DNA from: Akkermansia muciniphila
Lineage (GTDB): Bacteria; Verrucomicrobiota; Verrucomicrobiia; Verrucomicrobiales; Akkermansiaceae
Assembly: GCA_947624785.1 (NCBI GenBank)
Contig: CANQLV010000004.1
Location: 1 to 64,000 of the forward strand
Direction: 5' to 3'
Length of the DNA: 64,000 nucleotides
The notes under the pieces are model-generated. The model worked only from the letters and a program-made list of their open reading frames with translations. It was not told the DNA's origin and did no database searches. Made by a program: the position numbers and the translations under genes. This document shows, in pieces, positions 8,026-15,841 of the stretch. Position 1 is the stretch's first letter. Every line of letters begins with the position of its first letter.

Positions 8026-8751
8026 TCAATCGCAGGTCTTCGCGGAAATCCCGGAGCGTTCCCTTCCCCAGTATTCCCACGCCTTCTGCAAATAAAACGC
8101 GCCCAGCGGAGGCAATATTTCCAGTTCCTTGCCCCACTTCTCCGCCAATTCCGGAGAAGGCATGTCCTCCCTCATGTGCTTTCCCTCCCCGATCAGGAAC
8201 GGAAGCACTACCACCCTGTCTCCCTCCAACCGTGGAAACACTTCCTCCACGGAGGGGGAAGCGCCGAAATAGGCCAGGGCCATGTCCGTTTCCTGCGGCC
8301 ATAAAAAGGCCCGGAGCTTCTGCAAAAAGGCGGACGGCTCCGGAGGAAGGTCCTTTCCCACCACTCCATGGGCCACCACCAGTAGGGACGTTCCCGGGCC
8401 CAGTTCTTTCCCGAGGGCGTCGCGGACGGTCAGAAAGGGCATCACGTCTTCCCCCGCTCCCCATACCGGCTTGAATTCGAATTCCGGAAACAGGCCGCGT
8501 TCCGCATACAGGACGCGCAATTGTTCTGGCAGCGCTTCCGTCACCGTCCAGCCGCTCTGCATGAAGACGGGATAAATCTGAACCACCCCGTCGCCCGGAG
8601 GCAGGTCGTCCGCCTGCATGTCCCGGAAGGAAGCCTGCCAGACAGGAGCGCCGTCCATGCCCAGCAGCTTGATGCGATCCGCCAGATGCTGCCGGAGTTC
8701 GGCCCCCGCCTCATCATAGGAGACGCATAGCTTGTAAATCTTTTTGGGCAT
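8026..8751 (-). CDS. CbiX/sirohydrochlorin-chelatase-like protein
   Basis: The frame is open far upstream, but the ATG at 8751 (MPKKIYKLCVSYDEAG) is the last that avoids overlap with kdsA and fits the fold, giving 241 aa. The second half has VVAHGVVGKDLPPEPSAF, with the His expected as metal-handling residue, and LPFLIGEGKHMREDMP, which mirrors the family LPxFLxxGxHxxxDIP pattern. A similar YPVFMQSG pattern lies in the first half, suggesting two chelatase-type half domains. Enzymes of this family insert Co, Ni or Fe into tetrapyrroles. No tetrapyrrole genes are adjacent, so the true substrate is open. Confidence 0.72.
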   Translation of the reverse strand: MPKKIYKLCVSYDEAGAELRQHLADRIKLLGMDGAPVWQASFRDMQADDLPPGDGVVQIYPVFMQSGWTVTEALPEQLRVLYAERGLFPEFEFKPVWGAGEDVMPFLTVRDALGKELGPGTSLLVVAHGVVGKDLPPEPSAFLQKLRAFLWPQETDMALAYFGASPSVEEVFPRLEGDRVVVLPFLIGEGKHMREDMPSPELAEKWGKELEILPPLGAFYLQKAWEYWGRERSGISAKTCD

Positions 8752-9075
8752 GTGAAGTGAGACCCCGGAGGGAAGGCGGCGTTCAGCATCTTCCCCATTT
8801 GCAGACGCAGGGACGGTGCATGCCTGCCGTTTGTAACAGAAACGCCGGATTCCGGCAATACCATAACCGCCTTTTCCCTCCATGGCCGCCCATTCTCCGC
8901 AACACGACAGGAAAAATTCTTTTATTACACTGATTGTCATTTTCTTATGAACCTCAGAAAGAATGAGTCCGGAGAAAATGACCTCCTCTTGCCGAATCTC
9001 CCGGCGGAGGCAGGATAGCGGCTTGACCGGAGGGCTTGAAACCGTCATGATATAAGGACATACAGGTTTTGTTTT
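8752..9075. other. divergent intergenic region between cbiX-like gene and kdsA
   Basis: These 324 bases separate divergent genes and must carry promoters for both. Candidate elements upstream of kdsA (TTGACC near 9023, TATAAG near 9052) have poor spacing, so I do not call a promoter. No ORF or RNA is supported. Confidence 0.5.
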
Positions 9076-9891
9076 ATGTCGTTTTACATTCAATCCGTTG
9101 AAATCGGCGGCCCGCGGCCGTTCTACCTTCTGGGCCCCTGCTCGCTGGAATGCGAATCCTTCGTCTGGGAGATGGCCCGCTCCATCAAGTCCATTGCGGA
9201 AAACCTGGATGTTCCTCTGATTTTCAAGGCCTCCTACGACAAGGCGAACAGAACTTCCATCACGTCCTTCCGCGGCCCCGGCGTACAGGAAGGCTGCCGC
9301 ATCCTTTCGGAAATCGCCAAGGAGCTGGAACTGCCCGTCGTCACGGACGTGCATACGGCCCGGGAAGCGGAGATCGCCGCCGAATACGTGGACCTGCTCC
9401 AGATTCCCGCCTTTCTGTGCCGCCAGACGGACCTTCTGGAAGCCTGCGCCAAGAGCGGCCGTCCCGTAAACATCAAGAAAGGCCAGTTCCTGGCTCCGTG
9501 GGATACCGTGAACATCGGGGAAAAGATGCGCGCCTTCGGCTGTGACGAGTTCATGATGTGCGAGCGCGGCACCTCCTTCGGCTACAACAACCTGGTGGTG
9601 GACATGCGCTCCCTGTACTGGATGAAGCAGGAAGGCTTCCCCGTCGTGTTTGACGCCACTCACGCGGTCCAGAGGCCCGGAGGCCTGGGCGGAACCACGG
9701 GCGGAGACAGCGAACTGGCTCCCGTGCTGGCATCCGCCGCCATGGCGACCGGCAGCATTGACGGCGTGTTCATGGAGGTGCACAAGGACCCGTCCAAGGC
9801 GCTTTCCGACGGGCCCAACCAAATCCCCCTCCACCTGCTTGAAGGCGTGCTGAAACGCCTTCAGTCCATCCATCAGGCGGTTCAGTCATGA
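9076..9891 (+). CDS. kdsA: 3-deoxy-8-phosphooctulonate synthase (Kdo-8-P synthase)
   Basis: The enzyme condenses phosphoenolpyruvate with arabinose 5-phosphate to give Kdo-8-P, the precursor of the inner-core sugar Kdo of lipopolysaccharide, in the cytosol. The 271-aa product shows the family blocks LLGPCSLE, KASYDKANRTS, RGPG, TDVHTAREAE, KKGQFLAPWD, FDATHAVQRPGG and MEVHKDPSKALSDGPN. Cys22 in GPCSLE and His196 in DATHAVQ match the metal ligands of the metal-dependent class; the metal-independent E. coli type has Asn at the Cys position. It starts a run of envelope genes and overlaps the next gene by 4 bases (ATGA). Confidence 0.96.
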   Translation: MSFYIQSVEIGGPRPFYLLGPCSLECESFVWEMARSIKSIAENLDVPLIFKASYDKANRTSITSFRGPGVQEGCRILSEIAKELELPVVTDVHTAREAEIAAEYVDLLQIPAFLCRQTDLLEACAKSGRPVNIKKGQFLAPWDTVNIGEKMRAFGCDEFMMCERGTSFGYNNLVVDMRSLYWMKQEGFPVVFDATHAVQRPGGLGGTTGGDSELAPVLASAAMATGSIDGVFMEVHKDPSKALSDGPNQIPLHLLEGVLKRLQSIHQAVQS

Positions 9892-10367
9892 TGAAGTTAC
9901 CGTTCACATGCTTTCTGACGATTGCCATGCACGGCATGGCGGCGCAGGCGGATGCCACCCTGCCCGCAGCCACGCCCTTTGCCGGCGTAGACAAGAAATT
10001 GCCCATGCTGGAGCTTCTGCCCGTAGGCCAGGTGCTCCCCAAGGTCAGCCTGTCACGGTATGAAGGGCCGCGCCTTTCCATGCTGCTGACCGCTTCAAGC
10101 GTGACCGTGGCGGCCCCGCAGGAAATCGCCGCCAGCATCCTGAACGTGTACCTGTACGGGAAGAATAACCAGACTTCCCACCTTTTCACGAAGGCCGCCT
10201 CCTACTTCCTGGACAAAAAACTGGTCGTCTCCCATACGGAGACCACCCTCAAGGAAGAGAATTTTTCCGCCAGGGGCACCGGCCTTTACATGGATACCAA
10301 TATCAAGAGGGGCATCATCCTCGGCCCCGTTCAAACCACCATCCGCATGGATCAACGCAACAAGTAA
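9888..10367 (+). CDS. LptC-like LPS export protein
   Basis: This 159-aa protein has an N-terminal signal/anchor (MKLPFTCFLTIAMHGMAAQA) and a C-terminal beta-rich part whose sequence KAASYFLDKKLVVSHTE...GTGLYMDTN...IILGPV resembles the OstA/LptC jellyroll. LptC couples the LptB2FG transporter to periplasmic LptA. Sequence similarity alone is weak, but translational coupling to kdsA (4-base overlap) and the lptA-like and lptB genes that follow make the role likely. An unrelated exported protein remains possible. Confidence 0.65.
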   Translation: MMKLPFTCFLTIAMHGMAAQADATLPAATPFAGVDKKLPMLELLPVGQVLPKVSLSRYEGPRLSMLLTASSVTVAAPQEIAASILNVYLYGKNNQTSHLFTKAASYFLDKKLVVSHTETTLKEENFSARGTGLYMDTNIKRGIILGPVQTTIRMDQRNK

Positions 10368-10378
10368 CCATTCCTTTT

Positions 10379-11353
10379 ATGAAAAAACTTTCCTCCCTGC
10401 TGCTTCTCGCCCTGACCGGGGGTCTTGCCTGGGGCGCCCCCGACGGCGTTCCCGCCCACATCGTGCAGCCTTTGCCCAAGGAACTGGATCCACGCCTGGA
10501 ACCGCCCCTGGCTCCCCCCTCCGGCATCGTGCGCCCCCTGACGGCGGAGGAAACCGCCCGAAGGGAACGGGAACTGGCCCCCGTTCCGACCGCGGGCCTG
10601 AAGGAAGACGGAGAGAAGGCGATTGAAGCGTACAACGTGAAGGAAAAGACCGTTGACGGGCAGATTCAGGAATTCCGCCGGCAGCACCAGGTCACCGGCA
10701 ATGCCGCCTCCCCGGCTGCGGACACCGCTCCCGCTGCATCCAATCCGGAAGAGAACTTCATACGCGCCAATTCCTCAAACAACCTGTACTCCGTAGATTG
10801 TGACGGGGACCTGTACTTCGACATGGAAGAAGGCGTACTGGTGTTCATGAAAAACGTCCGGGTGCGCAACCCCAACCTTTCCATGGACTGTGCGGACCAC
10901 CTGAAAATTTATGCGGAGTTCGTGCCGAAGAAGCCGGGCGACAAGAAGCCCTCCGAACGCAAGCAGGAGAAAGAGAAGGAAAAGGGAAAGGAAAAAGAAG
11001 GGGAGAAGCCCCAGGTAGCCCTCCCCAACGGCGGCAATTTTGACTACAACTCCATTAAAACGGTCGCGGCCTCCGGCAACGTGAAGGCCAGCTATACCAA
11101 CAAGGAGGGGGAAACCAGCAACGCCCAGGCGGACAAAATCACCTATAACGCCAAAACCGGGGAAATCATCCTGACAGGCTCCCCGGTGATTATTACGCCG
11201 GACGCCATCATCAAGAATCCGAACAAGGACGCTTTCATCCGCGTGTACTCGAACGGGAATATGTACAGCAGCCGCGGCACCAAGACCACGTTCCGCCACG
11301 TAGACAAGAAGCTTTCCGACCGGGACAAACAGAAAACCAACCGCAAGCCGTGA
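10379..11353 (+). CDS. LptA/OstA-like LPS transport protein with long N-terminal and Lys/Glu-rich insertions
   Basis: The 324-aa product begins with a signal peptide (MKKLSSLLLLALTGGLAWG) followed by about 110 proline- and charge-rich residues. The second half has OstA-type strands: LYSVDCDGDLYFDMEEGVLVF and, after a break, VAASGNVKASY...ADKITYNAKTGEIILTGSPVI. LptA chains form the periplasmic bridge that carries lipopolysaccharide to the outer membrane. Unusual for the family is a Lys/Glu-rich insertion at residues 183-212 that splits the domain, plus the long N-terminal linker. It overlaps lptB by 4 bases, which supports the assignment. Confidence 0.75.
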   Translation: MKKLSSLLLLALTGGLAWGAPDGVPAHIVQPLPKELDPRLEPPLAPPSGIVRPLTAEETARRERELAPVPTAGLKEDGEKAIEAYNVKEKTVDGQIQEFRRQHQVTGNAASPAADTAPAASNPEENFIRANSSNNLYSVDCDGDLYFDMEEGVLVFMKNVRVRNPNLSMDCADHLKIYAEFVPKKPGDKKPSERKQEKEKEKGKEKEGEKPQVALPNGGNFDYNSIKTVAASGNVKASYTNKEGETSNAQADKITYNAKTGEIILTGSPVIITPDAIIKNPNKDAFIRVYSNGNMYSSRGTKTTFRHVDKKLSDRDKQKTNRKP

Positions 11354-12096
11354 GCTCCCCCCTATCCACCCATTTGCTGAGAGCCGAAGGCATCTGCAAA
11401 ACCTACAAAACGCGGACCGTCGTGGACCAGGTCAGCCTGACGGTGGGCCATGGCGAGATCGTAGGCCTGCTGGGGCCGAACGGCGCGGGAAAAACCACCT
11501 CCTTCTACATGGTGGCGGGGCTCGTGCGCCCGGACGAGGGCCGCGTGATTTTTGCGGGTGAGAATATCACGGAACTGCCGATGAATCTGCGCGCCAGGCG
11601 CGGCATGGGCTACCTGCCGCAGGAGGAATCCATCTTCCGCAAGCTTTCCGTGGAGGACAACCTCCTGGCCATTCTCCAGACCCGCAAGGACATGACCTCC
11701 CGCCAGCAGAAGGACCGCGCCGTGGAACTGATGGACCGCTTCGGCATCACCAAGCTGCGCCGCTCCATGGCCATCCAGCTTTCCGGCGGGGAAAAGAGGC
11801 GGCTGACCATCGCCCGCGCCCTCGCCACCAGCCCCAAATTGCTGATGCTGGACGAACCGTTCAGCGGCGTGGACCCCATCGCCGTTTCAGACATCCAGAA
11901 GATCGTCATGGAACTGCGTGATACGGACGGCCTTTCCATCCTGATTACGGACCACAACGTGCGGGAAACCCTGCACATCGTGGACCGCGCCTACATCCTG
12001 TTTGAAGGGAAGGTCATCAAACACGGCACTTCCGAGGAAATCGCCAACGACCCCATCGCCCGCAAGCAGTACCTGGGCGACCAGTTCCGCATGTAA
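11350..12096 (+). CDS. lptB: LPS export ABC transporter ATPase LptB
   Basis: LptB is the cytoplasmic ATPase that powers extraction of lipopolysaccharide from the inner membrane. The start is a GTG at 11350 overlapping the lptA-like stop, giving 248 aa. Motifs: Walker [10 protein letters not shown] (residues 42-50), Q-loop [17 protein letters not shown] (highly typical of LptB), signature LSGGEKRR, Walker [14 protein letters not shown], and H-loop [10 protein letters not shown]. It ends with the family motif [21 protein letters not shown]. The partner permeases LptF and LptG are not in this window. Confidence 0.96.
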   Translation: MSSPLSTHLLRAEGICKTYKTRTVVDQVSLTVGHGEIVGLLGPNGAGKTTSFYMVAGLVRPDEGRVIFAGENITELPMNLRARRGMGYLPQEESIFRKLSVEDNLLAILQTRKDMTSRQQKDRAVELMDRFGITKLRRSMAIQLSGGEKRRLTIARALATSPKLLMLDEPFSGVDPIAVSDIQKIVMELRDTDGLSILITDHNVRETLHIVDRAYILFEGKVIKHGTSEEIANDPIARKQYLGDQFRM

Positions 12097-12116
12097 CGCC
12101 ACTTTCCGCCCTTCCC

Positions 12117-13001
12117 ATGTCCTCCCCGCAGAATACGATCGCCCTGGTGTTCGACTATGACCAGACCCTGAGCCCCTTCTACATGCAGGACCAGGCCATT
12201 TTTCCGGAATTCGGCATCTCCCCGCAGGAGTTCTGGACCAGGTGCAACGCCACAGGAGAACGGGAAGGCTGGGACGGGGAACTGATTTACATGAAAAGCC
12301 TGCTGGACGCCCTATCCCTGGACCGCGTCAGCAATGACCGGCTCATCCAGCTTGGGGAACGCCTCACCTTTTACCCCGGCCTGCCGGACTTTTTTGACGC
12401 CTTCCCGTCCATGACGCTGTCCACCCTTCATACGGACCTGGGCATCAACATTGAATACTACATCATTTCCTCCGGCCTGAAAGCCCTGATTGACGGCTCC
12501 GCCCTGCGCCCCTATTTCAAGGCCGTGTTCGGGTGCGAGTTCAGCGAGGAGAACGGCTACATCAACTTTCCCAAGAGGGTCATCTCCCACACCACGAAGA
12601 CCCAGTACCTCTTCCGCATCAACAAGGGCATGCTGGATTACGACCAGGACGTGAACGACCACATGCCGGAGGACATGCGCCCGATTCCCTTCGCCAACAT
12701 GATTTACATCGGCGACGGCCCCACGGACGTGCCCTGCTTCACCGTCATGCGCAGGAACGGCGGCCACGCCGTGGCCGTGTACAATCCGGAGGACGAGACG
12801 GGGCGCAGCTTCCGCAAATGCTACAACCTGGCCTCCAATTCCGACCGCGTGAACTTCATCGCCCCGGCGGACTACACGCCCGGCAGCCACCTTACACGCC
12901 TGCTGTCCGGCATGGTCACGGACATCGCCAACGGCATCGTGCGCCGCCGTGACCGCGCCCTGGCGGATTCCTGCATTGCGGCCCCCTCCTTTTCCAAATA
13001 A
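12117..13001 (+). CDS. HAD-superfamily phosphatase-like protein
   Basis: This 294-aa protein has the HAD nucleophile motif near its start ([11 protein letters not shown], DxDxT), a motif II-like stretch [14 protein letters not shown] and a late acidic motif [14 protein letters not shown] (motif IV, GDGxxD). These support a Mg-dependent phosphohydrolase of the serB/Cof-like kind. It follows lptB by 20 bases and precedes mpl by 26, so it is probably cotranscribed with the envelope genes. A phosphatase of a sugar-phosphate intermediate is conceivable, but nothing in the sequence shows the substrate; Kdo-8-P phosphatases (KdsC) are much shorter. Confidence 0.8.
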   Translation: MSSPQNTIALVFDYDQTLSPFYMQDQAIFPEFGISPQEFWTRCNATGEREGWDGELIYMKSLLDALSLDRVSNDRLIQLGERLTFYPGLPDFFDAFPSMTLSTLHTDLGINIEYYIISSGLKALIDGSALRPYFKAVFGCEFSEENGYINFPKRVISHTTKTQYLFRINKGMLDYDQDVNDHMPEDMRPIPFANMIYIGDGPTDVPCFTVMRRNGGHAVAVYNPEDETGRSFRKCYNLASNSDRVNFIAPADYTPGSHLTRLLSGMVTDIANGIVRRRDRALADSCIAAPSFSK

Positions 13002-13027
13002 AACCCGCTCCATTCCTCTCCCCCGTC

Positions 13028-14410
13028 ATGAACAGCCATTTTCATTTCCTCGGCGTCTGCGGAACCGCCATGGGCGCGGTAGCCGCCGCCATGGCCCGCC
13101 GCGGCTTCACCGTCACCGGCTCCGACGCCAACGTTTACCCCCCCATGTCCACCTTTCTGGAGGACGAGGGCATCACCCTGTTTGAAGGCTACAAGGCCTC
13201 CAACATCCCCGCGGACGCGGACGTCATCGTCATCGGCAATGCCATGAGCCGCGGCAATGAGGAAGTGGAAGCCGTCCTCCAGCGGCGCCTGCGCTACCTC
13301 TCCCTGCCGGAGACGATGAAGGAATATTTCCTGCGCGGCAAGCGCAACTACGTGGTGACCGGCACCCACGGCAAAACCACCACCACGTCCATGCTGGCGT
13401 GGCTGATGGAGGACTCCGGGCTGAACCCCAGCTTCATGATCGGCGGCATCGCCCGCAACCTGGGCCGGGGCGGCCGTTTTACGGATTCCGATTTCTCCGT
13501 GCTGGAGGGGGACGAATATGACACGGCGTTTTTCGACAAACGCTCCAAATTCCTGCACTACCTGCCGGAGCTGGTGGTCATCAACAACATTGAGTTCGAC
13601 CACGCGGATATTTACAATTCCCTGGAGGAAATCAAGCTGAGCTTCCGCCGCCTGACCCAGATCATCCCCCGCAACGGCCTGGCGCTGGTCAACGCGGACG
13701 ACCCCAACTGCCTGGATGTGGTGAAGGGGGCCCCCTGCCCCGTCAAGACGCTGGGCTTTTCCGACTCTTCCAACATCCGCATTCTGGACGTGGAAACCTC
13801 CACGGACGGCAGCCACTTTACGCTGGAAGGCACCCGCTATTACGTCCCGATGATTGGGGAATTCAACATCCGCAACGCCGCCATGGCGATTGCCGCGGCA
13901 CAGTTTGCGGGGCTGAACGTCAAACAGCTGGCGGATTCCATGGGCCGCTTTGAAGGCGTGGCGCGCCGCCAGGAAGTCAAGGGCGTGGTCAACGGCATTT
14001 CCGTGGTGGACGACTTCGCCCACCACCCCACGGCCATCAGGCAGGCCATCCTGGGCCTGCGCCAGCGCTATCCGGAGTCGCGCATCTGGGCCATCTTTGA
14101 ACCGCGCTCCAACACCACGCGCAGAAACATCTTCCAGAATGAACTGGCCCTGTCCCTCGCCACGGCGGATTTCCCCGTGGTGGCCGCCGTGGACCACCCG
14201 GACAAGGTGGCCCTGGAGGAACGCCTGGACCTCACCAAACTTTCCAATGACCTCTCCGCGCTGGGCAAGGACGCCCTGATCGGCGGCCATGCACAGGAAA
14301 TCGTTTCCGCCGTCTGCAAGAAAGCCCAGCCGGGAGACGTTATTCTGGTAATGAGCAACGGCGGTTTTGACGGCATTCACGCCAAATTGCTGGAAGCCTT
14401 GAACGCCTGA
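13028..14410 (+). CDS. mpl: UDP-MurNAc:L-Ala-gamma-D-Glu-meso-DAP ligase (murein tripeptide ligase)
   Basis: Mpl reattaches the recovered tripeptide to UDP-MurNAc in peptidoglycan recycling. The 460-aa product starts with HFHFLGVCGTAMGAVAAAMARRGFTVTGSD, the UDP-sugar-binding motif of the Mpl/MurC group, and has the Mur ligase ATP loop VTGTHGKTTTT (residues 110-120). The EGDEYDTAFFDKRSKFLHY block with its two Asp/Glu-rich turns separates Mpl from MurC. A third domain with VVDDFAHHPTAI and FEPRSNTTRRNIFQ is also typical. It lies in the kdsA-lpt run and indicates DAP-type peptidoglycan. Confidence 0.95.
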   Translation: MNSHFHFLGVCGTAMGAVAAAMARRGFTVTGSDANVYPPMSTFLEDEGITLFEGYKASNIPADADVIVIGNAMSRGNEEVEAVLQRRLRYLSLPETMKEYFLRGKRNYVVTGTHGKTTTTSMLAWLMEDSGLNPSFMIGGIARNLGRGGRFTDSDFSVLEGDEYDTAFFDKRSKFLHYLPELVVINNIEFDHADIYNSLEEIKLSFRRLTQIIPRNGLALVNADDPNCLDVVKGAPCPVKTLGFSDSSNIRILDVETSTDGSHFTLEGTRYYVPMIGEFNIRNAAMAIAAAQFAGLNVKQLADSMGRFEGVARRQEVKGVVNGISVVDDFAHHPTAIRQAILGLRQRYPESRIWAIFEPRSNTTRRNIFQNELALSLATADFPVVAAVDHPDKVALEERLDLTKLSNDLSALGKDALIGGHAQEIVSAVCKKAQPGDVILVMSNGGFDGIHAKLLEALNA

Positions 14411-14434
14411 CCCTTTTTCATACATTCACCTCCA

Positions 14435-15754
14435 ATGAAAAACGCATCCACCATCACCGCCTTCATCATCAGCTTCCTGGTCGTGGGCAGCCTGGCCCTG
14501 GTCTTCCTGTTCCTGGGAAACCGGGAGGAGGAGGCCGCCCCCGCTGAACCCGCGGCGCAAACGGAAGTTCCGCCGCGCCAGACGGTGACACCCCAGCCTA
14601 CCGTGGACCCGCTCACCAAGGAAGACATCAGCCGGCAGACGGCCACGCCATCCTCCCTGGTCAACCTCAGCTCCCCCCAGACGCTGGCGCAGGCGATTGC
14701 CAAGGTTATTCAGGACCGGGACACGGACACCCTGAAATCCCTGGAAATCCAGCAGGCGGTCACGGAGGCCCAAAGCCGCATCATCCGGGAACTCATGGAA
14801 GCGCGCCACGTGCGCCTTTCCTCCCCCGGCATCACCAGCATCGGCGCGAACAACCAGGGGGCCAACCCCACGGCCAGATACACGCTCAACTTCAGCAGCG
14901 GCGCGCGCGGCTACCTGGACATGAAGCGCAATGACAAGCAGCAGTGGACGCTGGACACCCTTACGCTGCCCAGCAAGCAGGACCTGGCCAAGGACAAGGC
15001 CGCCCCCATGGCCATGAACGATCCCATGGGCATCGTCAGCTCCTTCATGGACGCCGTCGCCAAGGCGGATTTCCGCACGGCGCGGAAATTCGTGGACGGG
15101 ACCAGGGTGCAGGACGCCACCGTGGCCGGACTGTGCATCCTGTTTGAAGAAGGCGCCTTCCGCCTCCGGGAGGACGCTCCCATCAAGACCGCCTATGAAG
15201 CGCCCACCAATGCGGGATTTTTCGTCCACCTTCAGGACGCCCAGGGCAGGAAGGCCGGCAACGTGGGCCTGACCGTAGCCAAAAAAGGTGAACAATGGCT
15301 GATTGCGGAAGCCTCCCTGGACAACATGCTGGAAGCCTATACGAAACGGCAGGGGGCCGGAGACGACATTTTCATTCCCATCGTGAAAAATCCTCAGGGG
15401 GGCGATTCCCTGGCCCTGTTCTTCGGTTTCAATGAAGATTCCCTGTCCAAGCGTTCCGAACGCCAGCTTCAGATTGTGGCGGAAGCCATCAAGATGGACA
15501 GCGGCAAGAAGCTGGAAATCAGCGGCCATACGGACGACGTGGGCAGCGAACGCTACAACCAGGGCCTTTCCGAACGCCGGGCGGCGGCTGTCAAAGCCCA
15601 GCTGGTCCAGTTCGGCGTTCCCGCGGAAAGAATCGTCACCAAGGGATTCGGCAAATCACAGCCGCGCCGCACTTACGCTCCCACGGCGGATGAAGGAACG
15701 CGCGATGAAGCCCGCAAGGAAAACCGCCGGGCGGAAATGTACCTGGACTTTTAA
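14435..15754 (+). CDS. OmpA-family peptidoglycan-binding protein with inner-membrane-type anchor
   Basis: The 439-aa product has one N-terminal hydrophobic segment (ITAFIISFLVVGSLALVFLFLG), a Pro/Ala/Thr-rich linker, a central region of about 250 residues with no recognised domain but two possible NTF2/lumazine-like repeats (IVSSFMDAVAKADFRTARKFV), and a C-terminal OmpA domain from about residue 325 to the end. The OmpA part has ALFFGFNEDSLSKRSERQL, ISGHTDDVGSERYNQGLSERRAAAVK and ENRRAEMYL, the residues that bind diaminopimelate. It would link the envelope to peptidoglycan. It follows mpl by 24 bases. Confidence 0.85.
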   Translation: MKNASTITAFIISFLVVGSLALVFLFLGNREEEAAPAEPAAQTEVPPRQTVTPQPTVDPLTKEDISRQTATPSSLVNLSSPQTLAQAIAKVIQDRDTDTLKSLEIQQAVTEAQSRIIRELMEARHVRLSSPGITSIGANNQGANPTARYTLNFSSGARGYLDMKRNDKQQWTLDTLTLPSKQDLAKDKAAPMAMNDPMGIVSSFMDAVAKADFRTARKFVDGTRVQDATVAGLCILFEEGAFRLREDAPIKTAYEAPTNAGFFVHLQDAQGRKAGNVGLTVAKKGEQWLIAEASLDNMLEAYTKRQGAGDDIFIPIVKNPQGGDSLALFFGFNEDSLSKRSERQLQIVAEAIKMDSGKKLEISGHTDDVGSERYNQGLSERRAAAVKAQLVQFGVPAERIVTKGFGKSQPRRTYAPTADEGTRDEARKENRRAEMYLDF

Positions 15755-15841
15755 AAGAGTAATCAGAGTGGAGAGCGGAGAGGAAAAATTCTTCCCGCCG
15801 TCTCTATTAACTCTTCTCTATTAACCATTAACTGAACCCCC

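Noticed and set aside
9023..9057. kdsA promoter TTGACC...TATAAG
   Set aside because: Spacer of about 22 bases is too long for a sigma70 promoter.
8752..9873. Upstream extension of the CbiX-like frame to 9873
   Set aside because: It would overlap kdsA on the opposite strand and adds no family sequence; the ATG at 8751 gives the proper domain start.
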